In this document: one piece after another, positions 52,091-61,596 of the stretch
How positions within the stretch are numbered: the stretch's first letter is position 1
Layout: every line of letters begins with the position of its first letter
Source of the DNA: Bradyrhizobium sp. AUGA SZCCT0283
GTDB taxonomy: Bacteria > Pseudomonadota > Alphaproteobacteria > Rhizobiales > Xanthobacteraceae
Length of the DNA: 64,000 bases
Assembly (NCBI RefSeq): GCF_018130385.1
Contig: NZ_JAFCLU010000003.1
Span: 1-64,000 of the forward strand
Direction of reading: 5' to 3'
The notes under the pieces: generated by a model
What the model was told of the DNA's origin: nothing
The model's database searches: none
Seen by the model: only the letters and a program-made list of their open reading frames with translations
Made by a program: the position numbers and the translations under genes

Positions 52091-53593
52091 ATGCTCAGCC
52101 AAACGTTCCATTACTCTGTTGCGAGCGTCGTGTCGGCCGTGATCGGCTTGCTGAGCGCGATCGTATTCACGCGGCTGCTCTCGCCCGAGGAGTATGGAGT
52201 CTACGTCGTCGGCCTGAGCACGGCGGGGATCGTCTCGGCGCTGCTGTTCACCTGGGTCCGCGTCTCCGCCCTGCGTTTCCAGTCGGAAGGCGGCGCGGTC
52301 GACGTCAGGAAGACCATCTTCCTCGCGTATCTCATCTCCGCCCTCGCCGCACCCGTCGCACTCCTCATCGCCACGCTGACGACGTCGGTATCGCTGGAGC
52401 GAAATCTCGCGGCCATCTTCTTCGCCCTGGGGCTCGGCCTGTTTGAACTGGGACAGGAGCTGCTGAAGGCACGATTGCAATCGTTCACGTTCATGTCGGC
52501 ATCGATCATTCGCGCCTGCCTGGCGTTCACGCTGTGCCTGGTCGCGGCGCTGCTCGGCGGCGGCGGACTGTGCCAGCTCGCGATGGTGACCATCACCTAT
52601 TTCGTCACGACCATGCTCTTTGCGAGCACGATCCTGCGATCGCCCGTCGCCGGACCGAAGATTTCCGACTTGCGGACGTTTGCGGGCTTCGGCATTCCGA
52701 TCACGCTGTCTGGCATCGTCTTTGCGATCCACGCCGCACTCGACCGGATGCTGGTGTTTCATTTCATGGGCGACCACGCCGCCGGCCAGTACGGCGCATC
52801 CGCCGACCTCGTGCGGCAGATCATCCTGATCCCCGCGGTGAGCATCGCGTCGGCGACGATCCCGCTGGCGGTGCGCGCCTACGCCACCGGCGGCGCCGGC
52901 GAGGCGCGGCCGCATCTGGAATTCAGCCTCGAAATTCTGCTGGCCGCCGTCCTCCCGGCCGTCGCCGGCGTGGCGCTGACGAGCAGCTATATTGCAGGCG
53001 TGATCCTTGGCAGCGAGTTCAGGGAGACCGCGGCGACGATCATGCCGATCCTGGCCTTCGCCTGGCTGTTCCAGTCGATCTCCCAATCCTACATCCATGC
53101 GAGCTTTCATCTCGCCAAGACGCCGTTCATGATGACGACGCAAAGCATCGCGATGTTGATCGCGAACTTGCTGATCATGCCGGTCCTGCTCGCCAGATTT
53201 GGCCTGGTCGGCGCGGCGTCGAGCCTCGTCATCGTGGAAGCATGCGGCGCGGGCTTCGGCTGGTATCTCACGCGCAAGGCATTTCCGCTTCCCTTCAGCG
53301 CATTCCAGGTCATGCGCATCGTCTCGGCGACCGCGATCATGGCGCTGGTGCTGACATTCGCAAAACCGCTGCTTCCGATCGGCGTGGTCTCGTTTGGCGT
53401 ACTGGCCGCAACCGGCTGCGTCGTCTACGCCGCCGCAGCCTTCGCATTCGACATCGCAGGCTTGCGCAAGGCCGTGATCGCCTACGGCGCGCGGCGCAAT
53501 CTCTGGCCGGCCGCCGGCAAACCAAAACACGAAGGACACGCCCTCCCGGCCCCGTCCACGGGACTACCCAGCATGTCGATACGAGAACCATGA
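52091..53593 (+). CDS. Polysaccharide flippase, Wzx-type
   Basis: A 500-residue membrane protein with about twelve transmembrane segments of the MOP superfamily (Wzx/MurJ). It opens with SVVSAVIGLLSAIVFTRLLS and PEEYGVYVVGLS, a pattern typical of Wzx, and continues through FGIPITLSGIVFAIHAALDR. It would flip lipid-linked repeat units across the inner membrane. The ATG at 52091 is preferred over an in-frame TTG. Its stop overlaps the start of the next gene by four bases (ATGA at 53590). Confidence 0.9.
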   Translation: MLSQTFHYSVASVVSAVIGLLSAIVFTRLLSPEEYGVYVVGLSTAGIVSALLFTWVRVSALRFQSEGGAVDVRKTIFLAYLISALAAPVALLIATLTTSVSLERNLAAIFFALGLGLFELGQELLKARLQSFTFMSASIIRACLAFTLCLVAALLGGGGLCQLAMVTITYFVTTMLFASTILRSPVAGPKISDLRTFAGFGIPITLSGIVFAIHAALDRMLVFHFMGDHAAGQYGASADLVRQIILIPAVSIASATIPLAVRAYATGGAGEARPHLEFSLEILLAAVLPAVAGVALTSSYIAGVILGSEFRETAATIMPILAFAWLFQSISQSYIHASFHLAKTPFMMTTQSIAMLIANLLIMPVLLARFGLVGAASSLVIVEACGAGFGWYLTRKAFPLPFSAFQVMRIVSATAIMALVLTFAKPLLPIGVVSFGVLAATGCVVYAAAAFAFDIAGLRKAVIAYGARRNLWPAAGKPKHEGHALPAPSTGLPSMSIREP

Positions 53594-54804
53594 TGCGGCT
53601 AGCCAGCAAAACCCCGGTCGTTGCAGCCAACAATCGACATGTCATTTGTCGAACCAACCCGGTGTCGCTGTCGGACTTTACCGGCAAGCGGCGCGAGGCG
53701 ACGCGTCCGCTCGCGTTTCGGGGCGAGAATTTCGACCGCGACTTCGACAGCAATACGCTGTTCTACGACACGGTGCAGGTGAGCCAATCAGGCATCGCCC
53801 TGTTTGCGCCGCCATTCTTCAACCTCGCGCGCGACGTCGCGACGACGAATTTCATCAGCGGTGCCGGGACCCGCAAGGCGCGGGCACGGCACCTCGACCG
53901 CCACGCCCAATTGTGGCTGGATATTCCCGAGCATACCGGTCCCATCCAGGCATTGGGCGAACTGGGGAGCTTCACGTTCTCGGTGTCGCCGAACGAGTCG
54001 GAGATGTTCAGGGATCGCCGCGTCATCTTCACGATGTCGAAGGACAATCCGATCGAATGGATCCTCGACTGGGTGAGATTCAACCGGGACATTCACGGCG
54101 CAGATGCCGTTCTCATCTATGACAACGGCTCCAGCGCCTACGACAGCGCCACGCTGAGCGCAGCACTCCGTTCGGTCCCGGGCATCCAATGCTCGGTCGT
54201 GATGGAGTGGCCTTTCAAATACGGCCCGCAGGGAGCCAACAGCTGGGATCACTGGGACTCCGATTTCTGCCAGTTGGGAGCGTGGGAGCACGCAAGATGG
54301 CGCTTCCTGCAGCATGCCCGGAGCGCCATGAACTCCGACATCGACGAACTGGTGCTGTCGAAGACGGGAAAATCGGTGTTTGAGGCCGCCGAACAATCAT
54401 GGACCGGGCTCGTCCGATATCGCGGGCGATGGATCATCGGCATCGATGACGGGATCCGCGACAGCGTGAGCAAGGCTCCGCATCGGCACGCCGACTTCTC
54501 GATTCTGATGCCGCCGAAATACGAATTCTCGAGACTCGTGATGCGGCGCGACGCGAACGCCTGTCTGCCGAAATGGACGGTGGTTCCCGCCCGGTGCCCC
54601 AAACACGCGCAATGGCACGTCCATTCGATCTTCTCCTGGTGGGCGTCCTATTTCTGCACCAAGGACTTTTCGTTCCGGCATTTCCGCGAGATCGGCAGCA
54701 ACTGGAAATACCAGCGCACCAACCGCGTGCCGTTCGATCCGTCGATTCACAAGGCAGACCACGCGCTGATGGAAGCCTTTCAGCGCGTCAATTGGGACAA
54801 CTAG
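53590..54804 (+). CDS. GT92-like putative glycosyltransferase
   Basis: A 404-residue cytoplasmic protein that resembles glycosyltransferase family 92 (DUF23) proteins. Pattern pieces are VRFNRDIHGADAVLIYDNGS and a later NSDIDELVLSKTGKSVFEA with an acidic pocket. The final part (HVHSIFSWWASYFCTKDFSF, then HFREIGSNWKYQR) fits the family. The sugar and acceptor are unknown. It is coupled to the flippase gene by a four-base overlap and precedes the methyltransferase by one base, so all are one transcript. Confidence 0.65.
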   Translation: MMRLASKTPVVAANNRHVICRTNPVSLSDFTGKRREATRPLAFRGENFDRDFDSNTLFYDTVQVSQSGIALFAPPFFNLARDVATTNFISGAGTRKARARHLDRHAQLWLDIPEHTGPIQALGELGSFTFSVSPNESEMFRDRRVIFTMSKDNPIEWILDWVRFNRDIHGADAVLIYDNGSSAYDSATLSAALRSVPGIQCSVVMEWPFKYGPQGANSWDHWDSDFCQLGAWEHARWRFLQHARSAMNSDIDELVLSKTGKSVFEAAEQSWTGLVRYRGRWIIGIDDGIRDSVSKAPHRHADFSILMPPKYEFSRLVMRRDANACLPKWTVVPARCPKHAQWHVHSIFSWWASYFCTKDFSFRHFREIGSNWKYQRTNRVPFDPSIHKADHALMEAFQRVNWDN

Positions 54805-54805
54805 A

Positions 54806-55630
54806 ATGAACAAGGCAACCCCCACTTCAGAATGGATGAAGTCGATGAACGAGGCAGCCACGATCGACCACAGGCAGGCGGCCGAAACCGTGCAGCATCC
54901 GCAGGCGCTGCTCGAGCTGGCACACGGCGAAGCACGGCAGAGCCTGCTCACCGTCCACGGCATTCTCGAAGCGACACTGCCTGCGGGCGAACTCTCGATC
55001 TACGAAGCCGGCGGCGGCTCGACCAGCTTCCTGCCGCTCAAGGTGCTGCATCGCGCCCACGTCACCGTGGTCGACATCGACGAGGACCAGATCCGCAACA
55101 ATGACTACGCGCAGCAGGCTATTCTCGGCGACATCCAGACCTATCGCTTCAGGCCCAACAGCTTCGATCTGGTGATCTGTTATAACGTGATCGAGCACGT
55201 GCCCGATGTCGAAGCGGCTCTGCTGCATTTCTGCGAATCGCTGAAGCCGAACGGCATGATCCTGATCGGTGCGCCCAATCCAGGGTCACTGTCCGGCGTC
55301 GTCACCAAATACTCGCCGCACTGGTTCCACGTCTGGTTCTACCGCCATGTCCGCGGCGACAAGAAAGCCGGCCTGCCCGGCCACGCGCCGTTCCCGACGT
55401 TGTTCCATCCGCTGGTCACGCTTTCCAACCTGGAGGCGTTCGCCGAGCAGCACGGCCTGCAAATGATCTACCGCAAGCAGTATGAGAGCCCGCGCTATCC
55501 GGAGATGCGGCGGCGCATGCCCGCGTTCGCGGCGCTGGTCGATGCCGCCGCGAAGGTGATGAACTTCTTCCTCCCCGGCAAGACCGACGTGCGGCACGGC
55601 GACTACCACGTGATCCTGCGAAAGCGCTGA
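54806..55630 (+). CDS. Class I SAM-dependent methyltransferase
   Basis: A 274-residue methyltransferase. Motif I is IYEAGGGSTSFLPLKVL, the acidic loop VTVVDIDEDQI follows, and NSFDLVICYNVIEHVPDVEA is motif IV with the typical IEHV block. The C-terminal half lacks a clear acceptor clue but its context in a polysaccharide locus suggests methylation of a sugar. It begins one base after the stop of the previous gene and is followed four bases later by the deacetylase. Confidence 0.88.
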   Translation: MNKATPTSEWMKSMNEAATIDHRQAAETVQHPQALLELAHGEARQSLLTVHGILEATLPAGELSIYEAGGGSTSFLPLKVLHRAHVTVVDIDEDQIRNNDYAQQAILGDIQTYRFRPNSFDLVICYNVIEHVPDVEAALLHFCESLKPNGMILIGAPNPGSLSGVVTKYSPHWFHVWFYRHVRGDKKAGLPGHAPFPTLFHPLVTLSNLEAFAEQHGLQMIYRKQYESPRYPEMRRRMPAFAALVDAAAKVMNFFLPGKTDVRHGDYHVILRKR

Positions 55631-55634
55631 AGCC

Positions 55635-56387
55635 ATGAACGCGATGTTGTCAGAGGCAAGGGCGAAGGTCGGCCACCGGCTGGCGATGCATCTGCGCGTC
55701 GATCTGTTTCGGCTGCGCAACATTACGCCGATGGTCAGCTTCACCTTCGACGATCTGCCAAAGAGCGCCGTGACGACCGGCGCGCGGATGCTCGAAGCGC
55801 ATGGCGCGCGCGGGACGTTCTATGTCTCGGGCAGCCTGGTCGGCGCCGACGCGCCGGATTGGGTGGCGGGCGATGCCGATGATGTGGTTTCGCTTCACCG
55901 CAGGGGTCACGAGATCGGTTGCCATACTTTCTCGCATCAACGCGCCTGCGACCTCGACGAGGCTGCGATGAGACAGGAAATCATGCGCAACCGCGCTTAC
56001 CTTCGCGCGCTCGATCCTTCGATCCGGGTCGATAGTTTTGCCTACCCGTTCGGATACGGCTCCTACGCCCGGAAGTATCAGCTCAGGGAAGAATTCCAGA
56101 CCTGCCGCAGCATCGTCCAGGGTGTCAACGCCGGCAGCGTGGACTTGCAGTTCCTGCGCGCCGTGCCGCTGATCGATCGCGAGATGGATTGCGACGGGAT
56201 CGACCGTGCGTTCGACGAAGCGCAAACCAATAACGGATGGTTAATTTTCTACGGCCACGACGTCACCGACCGGCCGAGCCCCTATGGCTGTTCGCCCGCT
56301 TTGCTCGCGCATGCGCTCGGGGCGGCAGCCGAACGGAGAATTTCGGCCCTCACCATGGCGGAGGCGATGCGATGCGCCCGCGCTTAA
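55635..56387 (+). CDS. Polysaccharide deacetylase (NodB homology domain)
   Basis: A 250-residue enzyme of the carbohydrate esterase 4 type. The catalytic DD appears as SFTFDDLP (Asp39-Asp40) and the metal-binding histidines as GHEIGCHTFSHQRACDLD, where H-x3-H is clear. SFAYPFGYGSYAR is the next motif. It removes N-acetyl groups from the polysaccharide or lipid-linked units. It lacks a signal peptide, so action on a cytoplasmic intermediate is more likely than on the exported chain. It belongs to the plus-strand operon starting with wzx. Confidence 0.88.
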   Translation: MNAMLSEARAKVGHRLAMHLRVDLFRLRNITPMVSFTFDDLPKSAVTTGARMLEAHGARGTFYVSGSLVGADAPDWVAGDADDVVSLHRRGHEIGCHTFSHQRACDLDEAAMRQEIMRNRAYLRALDPSIRVDSFAYPFGYGSYARKYQLREEFQTCRSIVQGVNAGSVDLQFLRAVPLIDREMDCDGIDRAFDEAQTNNGWLIFYGHDVTDRPSPYGCSPALLAHALGAAAERRISALTMAEAMRCARA

Positions 56388-56543
56388 ACGCTTTGTTTGC
56401 CAATTCGGGGAATAGTCCCTCAGTGAGTATGGTTAATTTTCCCTGTTGCGTTTGTTCAGCGCTTTTTGTCGGCGCACCCGGCGTAACCCGAAGAGTAATC
56501 CCTCAGCCGATGCGTGCGGCAGTTCGAATGGAAGCTGGGGTTC

Positions 56544-58841
56544 ATGCTTATCTATGACCAGCCGATAGACCGGGCCAGGCCTGGACCGGTGGCGGCAGCC
56601 ACGCCGGCGGGCTTCAGCGTGCTCGATCTGGCCCAGCTCCTGTGGCAGCGGAAGGTCGCGATCGCTTCGGCGGCGCTGATCGCCGCCTGCGTGGCGGTTG
56701 CGGCCGGCAAGAGCCTGACGCCGAAATACACCGCCTCCGCCCAGCTCTACGTCGATCCCCGCGAACTGCAGCTGGTCGATCGCGAACTGACGCCGCGCGC
56801 CCAGGATATGTCCGGCCTCGCGATGGTGGTGGAAAGCCAGGCACGCGTCATCACATCGAACAATGTGCTGCTGCAGGTAATCCGCGACACCCATCTGGAA
56901 AAGGATCCGGAGTTCGGGGGCGGCGATTCCAAGGGCATTCTGGGATCGCTGATCGGCCTGTTCGGGGTCGAACTGCGCCCCACCGCCGAGCAGCAGAAGC
57001 AGATTGAGATGGGCGCGCTGGAAGCGCTCATTCGCCACGTCAATGTCAAGAAGACCGACCGCACCTTCATCGTCGATATCGACGTCTGGTCGTATGAGCC
57101 GGCCAAGGCGGCAATGCTCGCCAACGCGATCTCGAAGGCCTATCTCGCCGAATCCAAGCAGTCGCAGGCTGCCGCCGCGCGGCGCGCGACCACCGACCTT
57201 TCCGGCCGGTTGAAGGAATTGCAGGAACGGCTTCGCAACGCCGAGAACACGCTCGCGGTCTACAAGGCGCAGAACAATTTCGTCGGCACCCAGGACACGC
57301 TGATCAGCGACCAGCAGCTCTCCGCCAGCAACCAGCGGCTCGCCGCTGCTCGGGCGCTAACGCTCGACGCGCAGGCCAAGTACGACCAGATCGAAGCCGG
57401 CCGCAAGACATCGGCCGATGCCGGCGCTGTCCCTGAGGCGCTGCAGTCGCAGACCATCGCCAATCTGCGCGCGCAATATGCCGAAGCGCGGAAGCGTCAG
57501 GCGGAATTGCACAGCGAACTGGGACCGCGTCATCCAGCGCTGCGCCAGATGGAACAGCAGGTGCAGGACCTGCGCCGCGCCATCAATGAAGAGGTCGAGC
57601 GCTTCGCGCAGTCCGCGAGGAACGACCTGATCCGCGCCCGTGACTTTGAAGCCTCGCTCAACAAGGCGCTGGAAGCTCAGAAGCGCCAGAGCGTCCAGAT
57701 GAGCCAGGCCTCGGTGCGCCTGCGCGAACTCGAACGCGAGGTGGAGGCAAGCCGCGACGTCTATCAGTCGTTCCTGAAGCGATCGCGCGAAACCGAGGAG
57801 CAGGAGAGCCTGAACACCTCGAACGCACGCATCATCGGCGACGCCACCGTGCCGCAGCGGCGCACCTTCCCGCCGGCCATGAGCCTGCTCGCGATGATCG
57901 GCTTCGTTCTTGGCGGGCTCGCAGCCGCCGGCTGGTTCGTCGCGCTCAACCAGTTGATGCCGGGCACGAACCCGGTTCGGCCGCGGGACAAGGCGCCACC
58001 GGAAGCCACGAAGGAGCCGGCCGCTCGTGCGGCCGCCAAGCAGCCGCCCGCCGCCGAACCACAGCCGCAGCCCGCGGTCAGCCTGATCGAAAAGCCGCTG
58101 ATCGCGCGGCTGCAGGAAGCTGACGTGATGCGCACGCTCGGCGGCATCTTGGCAACCGATAGCACCGCCGACGTCACGCGGCTGGGCTGGCCGACGCTGC
58201 GCGCGGGCTTTCCGCTGATGACCGTCCTCAATGCCATGCGCGAGATGCGTGCGGCGCTGGCCAGGCGCGCCGGCGAACAACCCCTGCCCGTGATGGCCGT
58301 GATCGGCGCCGGTCCGGACCAGGACCGCAGCATCGCCGCGCTGAACATTGCGCTCGCCGCGGCGCGTGACGGTGCCAGGGTGCTGTTGATCGATGCCGAC
58401 CTCAACCAACGCGCGCTGTCGGGCAAGGTGAGCCACCTGGCCAGGGGCGAGCCCAGCCGCTTCGGCTGGCTCAGCTTCAGTGCCAAGGCCGCCCGCGCGA
58501 TTCCGACCGCCAATGGAATTTCGATCCTGCCGGCCGCCAATGCCACCGATGCGAAAGCCGGCGACGCCATCCGAAAGGCAATTGCGCAGGCGCGTTCCGC
58601 CGGCGGCTATGACGTCGTGGTTCTCGACGGGCCGGCCATGCCGTGGAGCCCGACCGACCGCAAACTTCTCGACCTGGCCGAGGGACTGGTTGCGATCCTC
58701 CCGGTGCATCTCGACATCAACGACAGCATGGAAGACATCATCGCAGCCCTCGGCGGGGCCGAGCGCAAGCTGGTCGGTGTCGTCCTCAGCGAAGTCAACC
58801 CGACGGCCGTCAATCCGCAGCGGGACAAGCAATATGCGTGA
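56544..58841 (+). CDS. Wzz/GumC-like co-polymerase with degenerate tyrosine-kinase domain
   Basis: A 765-residue polysaccharide co-polymerase. An N-terminal Wzz region (one TM near residues 32-52, long coiled coil through about residue 430, second TM near 445-465 preceded by the PxxP-like VPQRRTFPPAM) is joined to a cytoplasmic ATPase-like domain. The expected Walker A lysine is absent: the sequence is GAGPDQDRSIAALN (around residues 587-600) in place of GEGKS. Walker A' LLIDADL (about 613) and Walker B VVLDGPAM (about 691) remain. There is no Tyr-rich tail. The ATG at 56544 follows TGGGG. It overlaps the next gene by eight bases. Confidence 0.88.
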   Translation: MLIYDQPIDRARPGPVAAATPAGFSVLDLAQLLWQRKVAIASAALIAACVAVAAGKSLTPKYTASAQLYVDPRELQLVDRELTPRAQDMSGLAMVVESQARVITSNNVLLQVIRDTHLEKDPEFGGGDSKGILGSLIGLFGVELRPTAEQQKQIEMGALEALIRHVNVKKTDRTFIVDIDVWSYEPAKAAMLANAISKAYLAESKQSQAAAARRATTDLSGRLKELQERLRNAENTLAVYKAQNNFVGTQDTLISDQQLSASNQRLAAARALTLDAQAKYDQIEAGRKTSADAGAVPEALQSQTIANLRAQYAEARKRQAELHSELGPRHPALRQMEQQVQDLRRAINEEVERFAQSARNDLIRARDFEASLNKALEAQKRQSVQMSQASVRLRELEREVEASRDVYQSFLKRSRETEEQESLNTSNARIIGDATVPQRRTFPPAMSLLAMIGFVLGGLAAAGWFVALNQLMPGTNPVRPRDKAPPEATKEPAARAAAKQPPAAEPQPQPAVSLIEKPLIARLQEADVMRTLGGILATDSTADVTRLGWPTLRAGFPLMTVLNAMREMRAALARRAGEQPLPVMAVIGAGPDQDRSIAALNIALAAARDGARVLLIDADLNQRALSGKVSHLARGEPSRFGWLSFSAKAARAIPTANGISILPAANATDAKAGDAIRKAIAQARSAGGYDVVVLDGPAMPWSPTDRKLLDLAEGLVAILPVHLDINDSMEDIIAALGGAERKLVGVVLSEVNPTAVNPQRDKQYA

Positions 58842-59658
58842 GCGTCGCCAAAATCCCGTCGGGAGAGCGGCTACCGCCAGCGTGCCTCGCGTCACGCTGG
58901 GCGGGCTGCGGCTTGCCGTGCTTGATCTCGAGCAGACCGCGAACTTCATGATCGACGTGGTGTTCCCGCAACGCCGCCTCAATCGTCCGCTCTATCTGAC
59001 CTCGGCCAATGGCGAGGTGCTGGCGCGCTGCTCGACCGAACCGATGACCGACCGGCTGTTTCGGGCCGCCGACCTGATCAATGCCGACGGCCAGCCGCTG
59101 GTGACCGTGTCGCGGTTCAGATCAAAGACACCGCTGCCCGAACGCGTCGCGACCACCGACCTGTTTCACGTCGTTGCCCGCAAGGCGCAGGCAGCCGGTC
59201 TCACTTTCTACATGCTGGGCGCGGACGAGGCGGAGAACGCCGCCGCGGTCGGCAGCGTTCGCGAGCAATATCCCGACCTCAAGATCGTCGGCCGTTGCCA
59301 CGGCTTTCTGCGGGGCGAGGCGCTGCGTGCCAAGGTCGCCGAAATCAACGCGTTGGCGCCGGACTATCTCTGGGTCGCACTCGGCGTTCCCTATGAACAG
59401 GCATTCGTCGAGGAATTCACGCCCAACCTCTCCAATGTCGGCGTCATCAAGACGTCGGGCGGGCTGTTCAATTTCCTGTCGGGCAGCCGCGCCCGCGCGC
59501 CGCTCTGGATGCAGCACGCGGGCCTGGAATGGGCCTGGCGCATCTGGCTGGAGCCGCGCCGCCTGCTCTGGCGCTATCTGACCACCAATCCGCGCGCGCT
59601 TTACCTGTTGCTGAACAGGAGCCGATCGACTGATATCGGCGGGACACACAATCGATGA
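58834..59658 (+). CDS. WecG/TagA/CpsF family glycosyltransferase
   Basis: A 274-residue GT26 enzyme that adds a sugar to a lipid-linked precursor. The family blocks are LYLTSANGEVLARCS, LINADGQPLVTVSRF, FYMLGADEAENAAAVGSVRE, and PDYLWVALGVPYEQAFVEE, with the final TSGGLFNFLSGSRARAP and the WAWRIWLEPRRLLWRYL tail. It overlaps the co-polymerase gene by eight bases and galE by four (ATGA). In many exopolysaccharide loci this enzyme follows the priming transferase, which is not in the window. Confidence 0.92.
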   Translation: MRERRQNPVGRAATASVPRVTLGGLRLAVLDLEQTANFMIDVVFPQRRLNRPLYLTSANGEVLARCSTEPMTDRLFRAADLINADGQPLVTVSRFRSKTPLPERVATTDLFHVVARKAQAAGLTFYMLGADEAENAAAVGSVREQYPDLKIVGRCHGFLRGEALRAKVAEINALAPDYLWVALGVPYEQAFVEEFTPNLSNVGVIKTSGGLFNFLSGSRARAPLWMQHAGLEWAWRIWLEPRRLLWRYLTTNPRALYLLLNRSRSTDIGGTHNR

Positions 59659-60683
59659 GCAGCCGTCCAGCCATTCTCGTCACCGGCGGTGCCGGCTATA
59701 TCGGCTCGCACTGTTGCAGGGCGCTGGATGCGGCGGGTTACCAGCCCGTCACCTATGACAATCTTTCGACCGGCCACCGCAGCTTCGCCGCGGACGCGCT
59801 GGTGGTCGGCGACATCGCCGACAAGGCCACGCTGGCGCGGACCTTTGCCGAGCACGACATCGTCGCCGTCATGCACTTTGCGGCGTCGAGCCTGGTCGGC
59901 GAATCCGTTGCCGATCCGCAGAAATACTACGTCAACAACCTCGCCGGCACGCTGTCGCTTCTCGAGACCATGCGCGCGGCCGGCTGCAACCGCCTGGTGT
60001 TTTCGTCGACCGGCGCGGTCTATGGCAATGCCGACAGCAAGGCGCTGCGTGAGGACTACCCGTGCGCGCCGATCAACCCCTATGGCGCCTCGAAATGGAT
60101 GATCGAGCGCGTGCTGGCGGAGTATCGCACAGCCTATGGCTTCGGCTCGTTCGCGCTGCGTTACTTCAACGCTGCTGGCGCCGACCCCGCCGGCGGCATT
60201 GGCGAGCTGCGCGAGGTGGAAACTCACCTCATCCCGCGCGCCATGATGGCGCTGCAAGGGCATGTGCCAGACTTCGCGGTGTTCGGCGACAATTACGAAA
60301 CGCCCGACGGCACGGCGATCCGCGACTACATTCACGTCACCGATCTGGCGACCGCCCACGTGCTGGCGCTCAAGCTGCTTTTGGAAGGTCATTCCGGCGG
60401 CGCGTTCAATCTCGGCACCGGCAACGGCTTCTCGGTGCGCGAGATCCTCGCCGCGATCGCGGCCGAGACCGGCCGCGAAGTCCCGCATGTCGTCAAGCCG
60501 CGGCGATCGGGCGATCCAACCTATCTGGTTGCCGATCCCTCTGCCGCACGCGCGACATTGAACTTCCGTCCCGCCCATTCGGATCTGGCCACGATCATCC
60601 GCACCGCGTGGGCGTGGCACAAGAAGGCTCACCCGCTGAAGACGAGTGATCCTGCTGAGGCGAGCCGGCCTCGGACCGGTTGA
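59655..60683 (+). CDS. galE: UDP-glucose 4-epimerase GalE
   Basis: A 342-residue short-chain dehydrogenase-type epimerase that interconverts UDP-glucose and UDP-galactose with bound NAD. The Rossmann motif is VTGGAGYIGSHC near the start; FSSTGAVYGNADSKALRE precedes the catalytic Tyr-Lys in NPYGASKWMIERVL. Its role here would be donor sugar supply for the polysaccharide. It is the last gene in the operon and its stop directly abuts the stop of the convergent DUF1080 gene. Confidence 0.93.
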   Translation: MSSRPAILVTGGAGYIGSHCCRALDAAGYQPVTYDNLSTGHRSFAADALVVGDIADKATLARTFAEHDIVAVMHFAASSLVGESVADPQKYYVNNLAGTLSLLETMRAAGCNRLVFSSTGAVYGNADSKALREDYPCAPINPYGASKWMIERVLAEYRTAYGFGSFALRYFNAAGADPAGGIGELREVETHLIPRAMMALQGHVPDFAVFGDNYETPDGTAIRDYIHVTDLATAHVLALKLLLEGHSGGAFNLGTGNGFSVREILAAIAAETGREVPHVVKPRRSGDPTYLVADPSAARATLNFRPAHSDLATIIRTAWAWHKKAHPLKTSDPAEASRPRTG

Positions 60684-61286
60684 TCAAAGCGGCTTGATCT
60701 GCACCTTGCGGAACTTGACCACGCCAGAACCGTATTGCAGCGCGATCGGGCCGCTTGCGTGTTTTGAATCCTGGACATCGACGGTTTTCTGGCCATTGAG
60801 CACGACGACGAGCTGAGAGCCCTTGGCCGTGATTTCGTAGGTGTTCCACTTGCCGCCCGCCTTCGGCATCGGATCGACCTTGGCCACATCGACGATGGCG
60901 CCGGTGCCGTAGGTCGGATCGGGCCGCTTGTCGAAGATATTGACCTCGTAGCAGATCTTGGCGTCGATCTTGGCCGACTGGTCGCAGCGAATGAAGATTC
61001 CGCTGTTGGCGTCATCGTCGGCCCAGAACTCGGCCTTGATCTGGAAATCCTTGTAGGAATTCTTGCTGACGAGATAAGAGGGATCTTTGCCCTCGGTGAT
61101 CTTGTCCGCCACCAGCGCCCCGTCCTTCATCGCCCAGTTGGCTTTGCCGACCTCGGTCCAGTCGCCCATCTTGGTGCCGTCGACAAGCGTCACCCAGCCA
61201 TCGCTCTGACCGGACGCGACGCTGGAAAATTGAATAGCGGCGGTGCCGATCAACAGACCGGCCGCGAGTATCGACAAGCGCTTCAT
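60684..61286 (-). CDS. Secreted DUF1080 domain protein
   Basis: A 200-residue exported protein with a signal peptide (MKRLSILAAGLLIGTAAIQF, ending ASG). The mature part is a DUF1080 beta-sandwich, also called 3-keto-disaccharide hydrolase domain, with typical stretches DFQIKAEFWADDDANSGIFI, GKWNTYEITAKG and QYGSGVVKFRKVQI. It binds or cleaves a carbohydrate. It is convergent with galE, the stops touching without any intergenic space, and is likely outside the polysaccharide operon. Confidence 0.88.
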   Translation of the reverse strand: MKRLSILAAGLLIGTAAIQFSSVASGQSDGWVTLVDGTKMGDWTEVGKANWAMKDGALVADKITEGKDPSYLVSKNSYKDFQIKAEFWADDDANSGIFIRCDQSAKIDAKICYEVNIFDKRPDPTYGTGAIVDVAKVDPMPKAGGKWNTYEITAKGSQLVVVLNGQKTVDVQDSKHASGPIALQYGSGVVKFRKVQIKPL

Positions 61287-61596
61287 GAACGTAACCCTCC
61301 CATGGCTGCTTTTTAGTTGGGCCGCAACCTATCACCGCGGCGCGCGGCGTAAATCCACTTTTCATGCTGCAGTTGCGTTGTGCGACAGTTCGGTTTCCGC
61401 CACCGCCGATCACGCATCCACCTGCGCGCCTTGCTCCGCGGGAAGGAGACCGGCTAGCATGGACAGAGAACAGAGATGAGCCGATTTCAGCTCACGCGCC
61501 GATCGATGGAGGAAGGCCCGGCGACCTCAACGGCAGAAGATAAACAACCCCGGCACAGCCAATCTATTCCTGCAATTATTTTCAACGGCGGATCTC
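61287..61596. other. 310-bp intergenic region, no gene supported
   Basis: This lies between the divergent DUF1080 and amidohydrolase genes and should carry both promoters. Short frames on the plus strand lack coding character. No RNA gene or repeat is recognised. Confidence 0.4.

Noticed and set aside
52088..53539. A long minus-strand open frame opposite the Wzx flippase gene
   Set aside because: Charged, low-complexity translation and exact coincidence with a well-supported membrane-protein gene.
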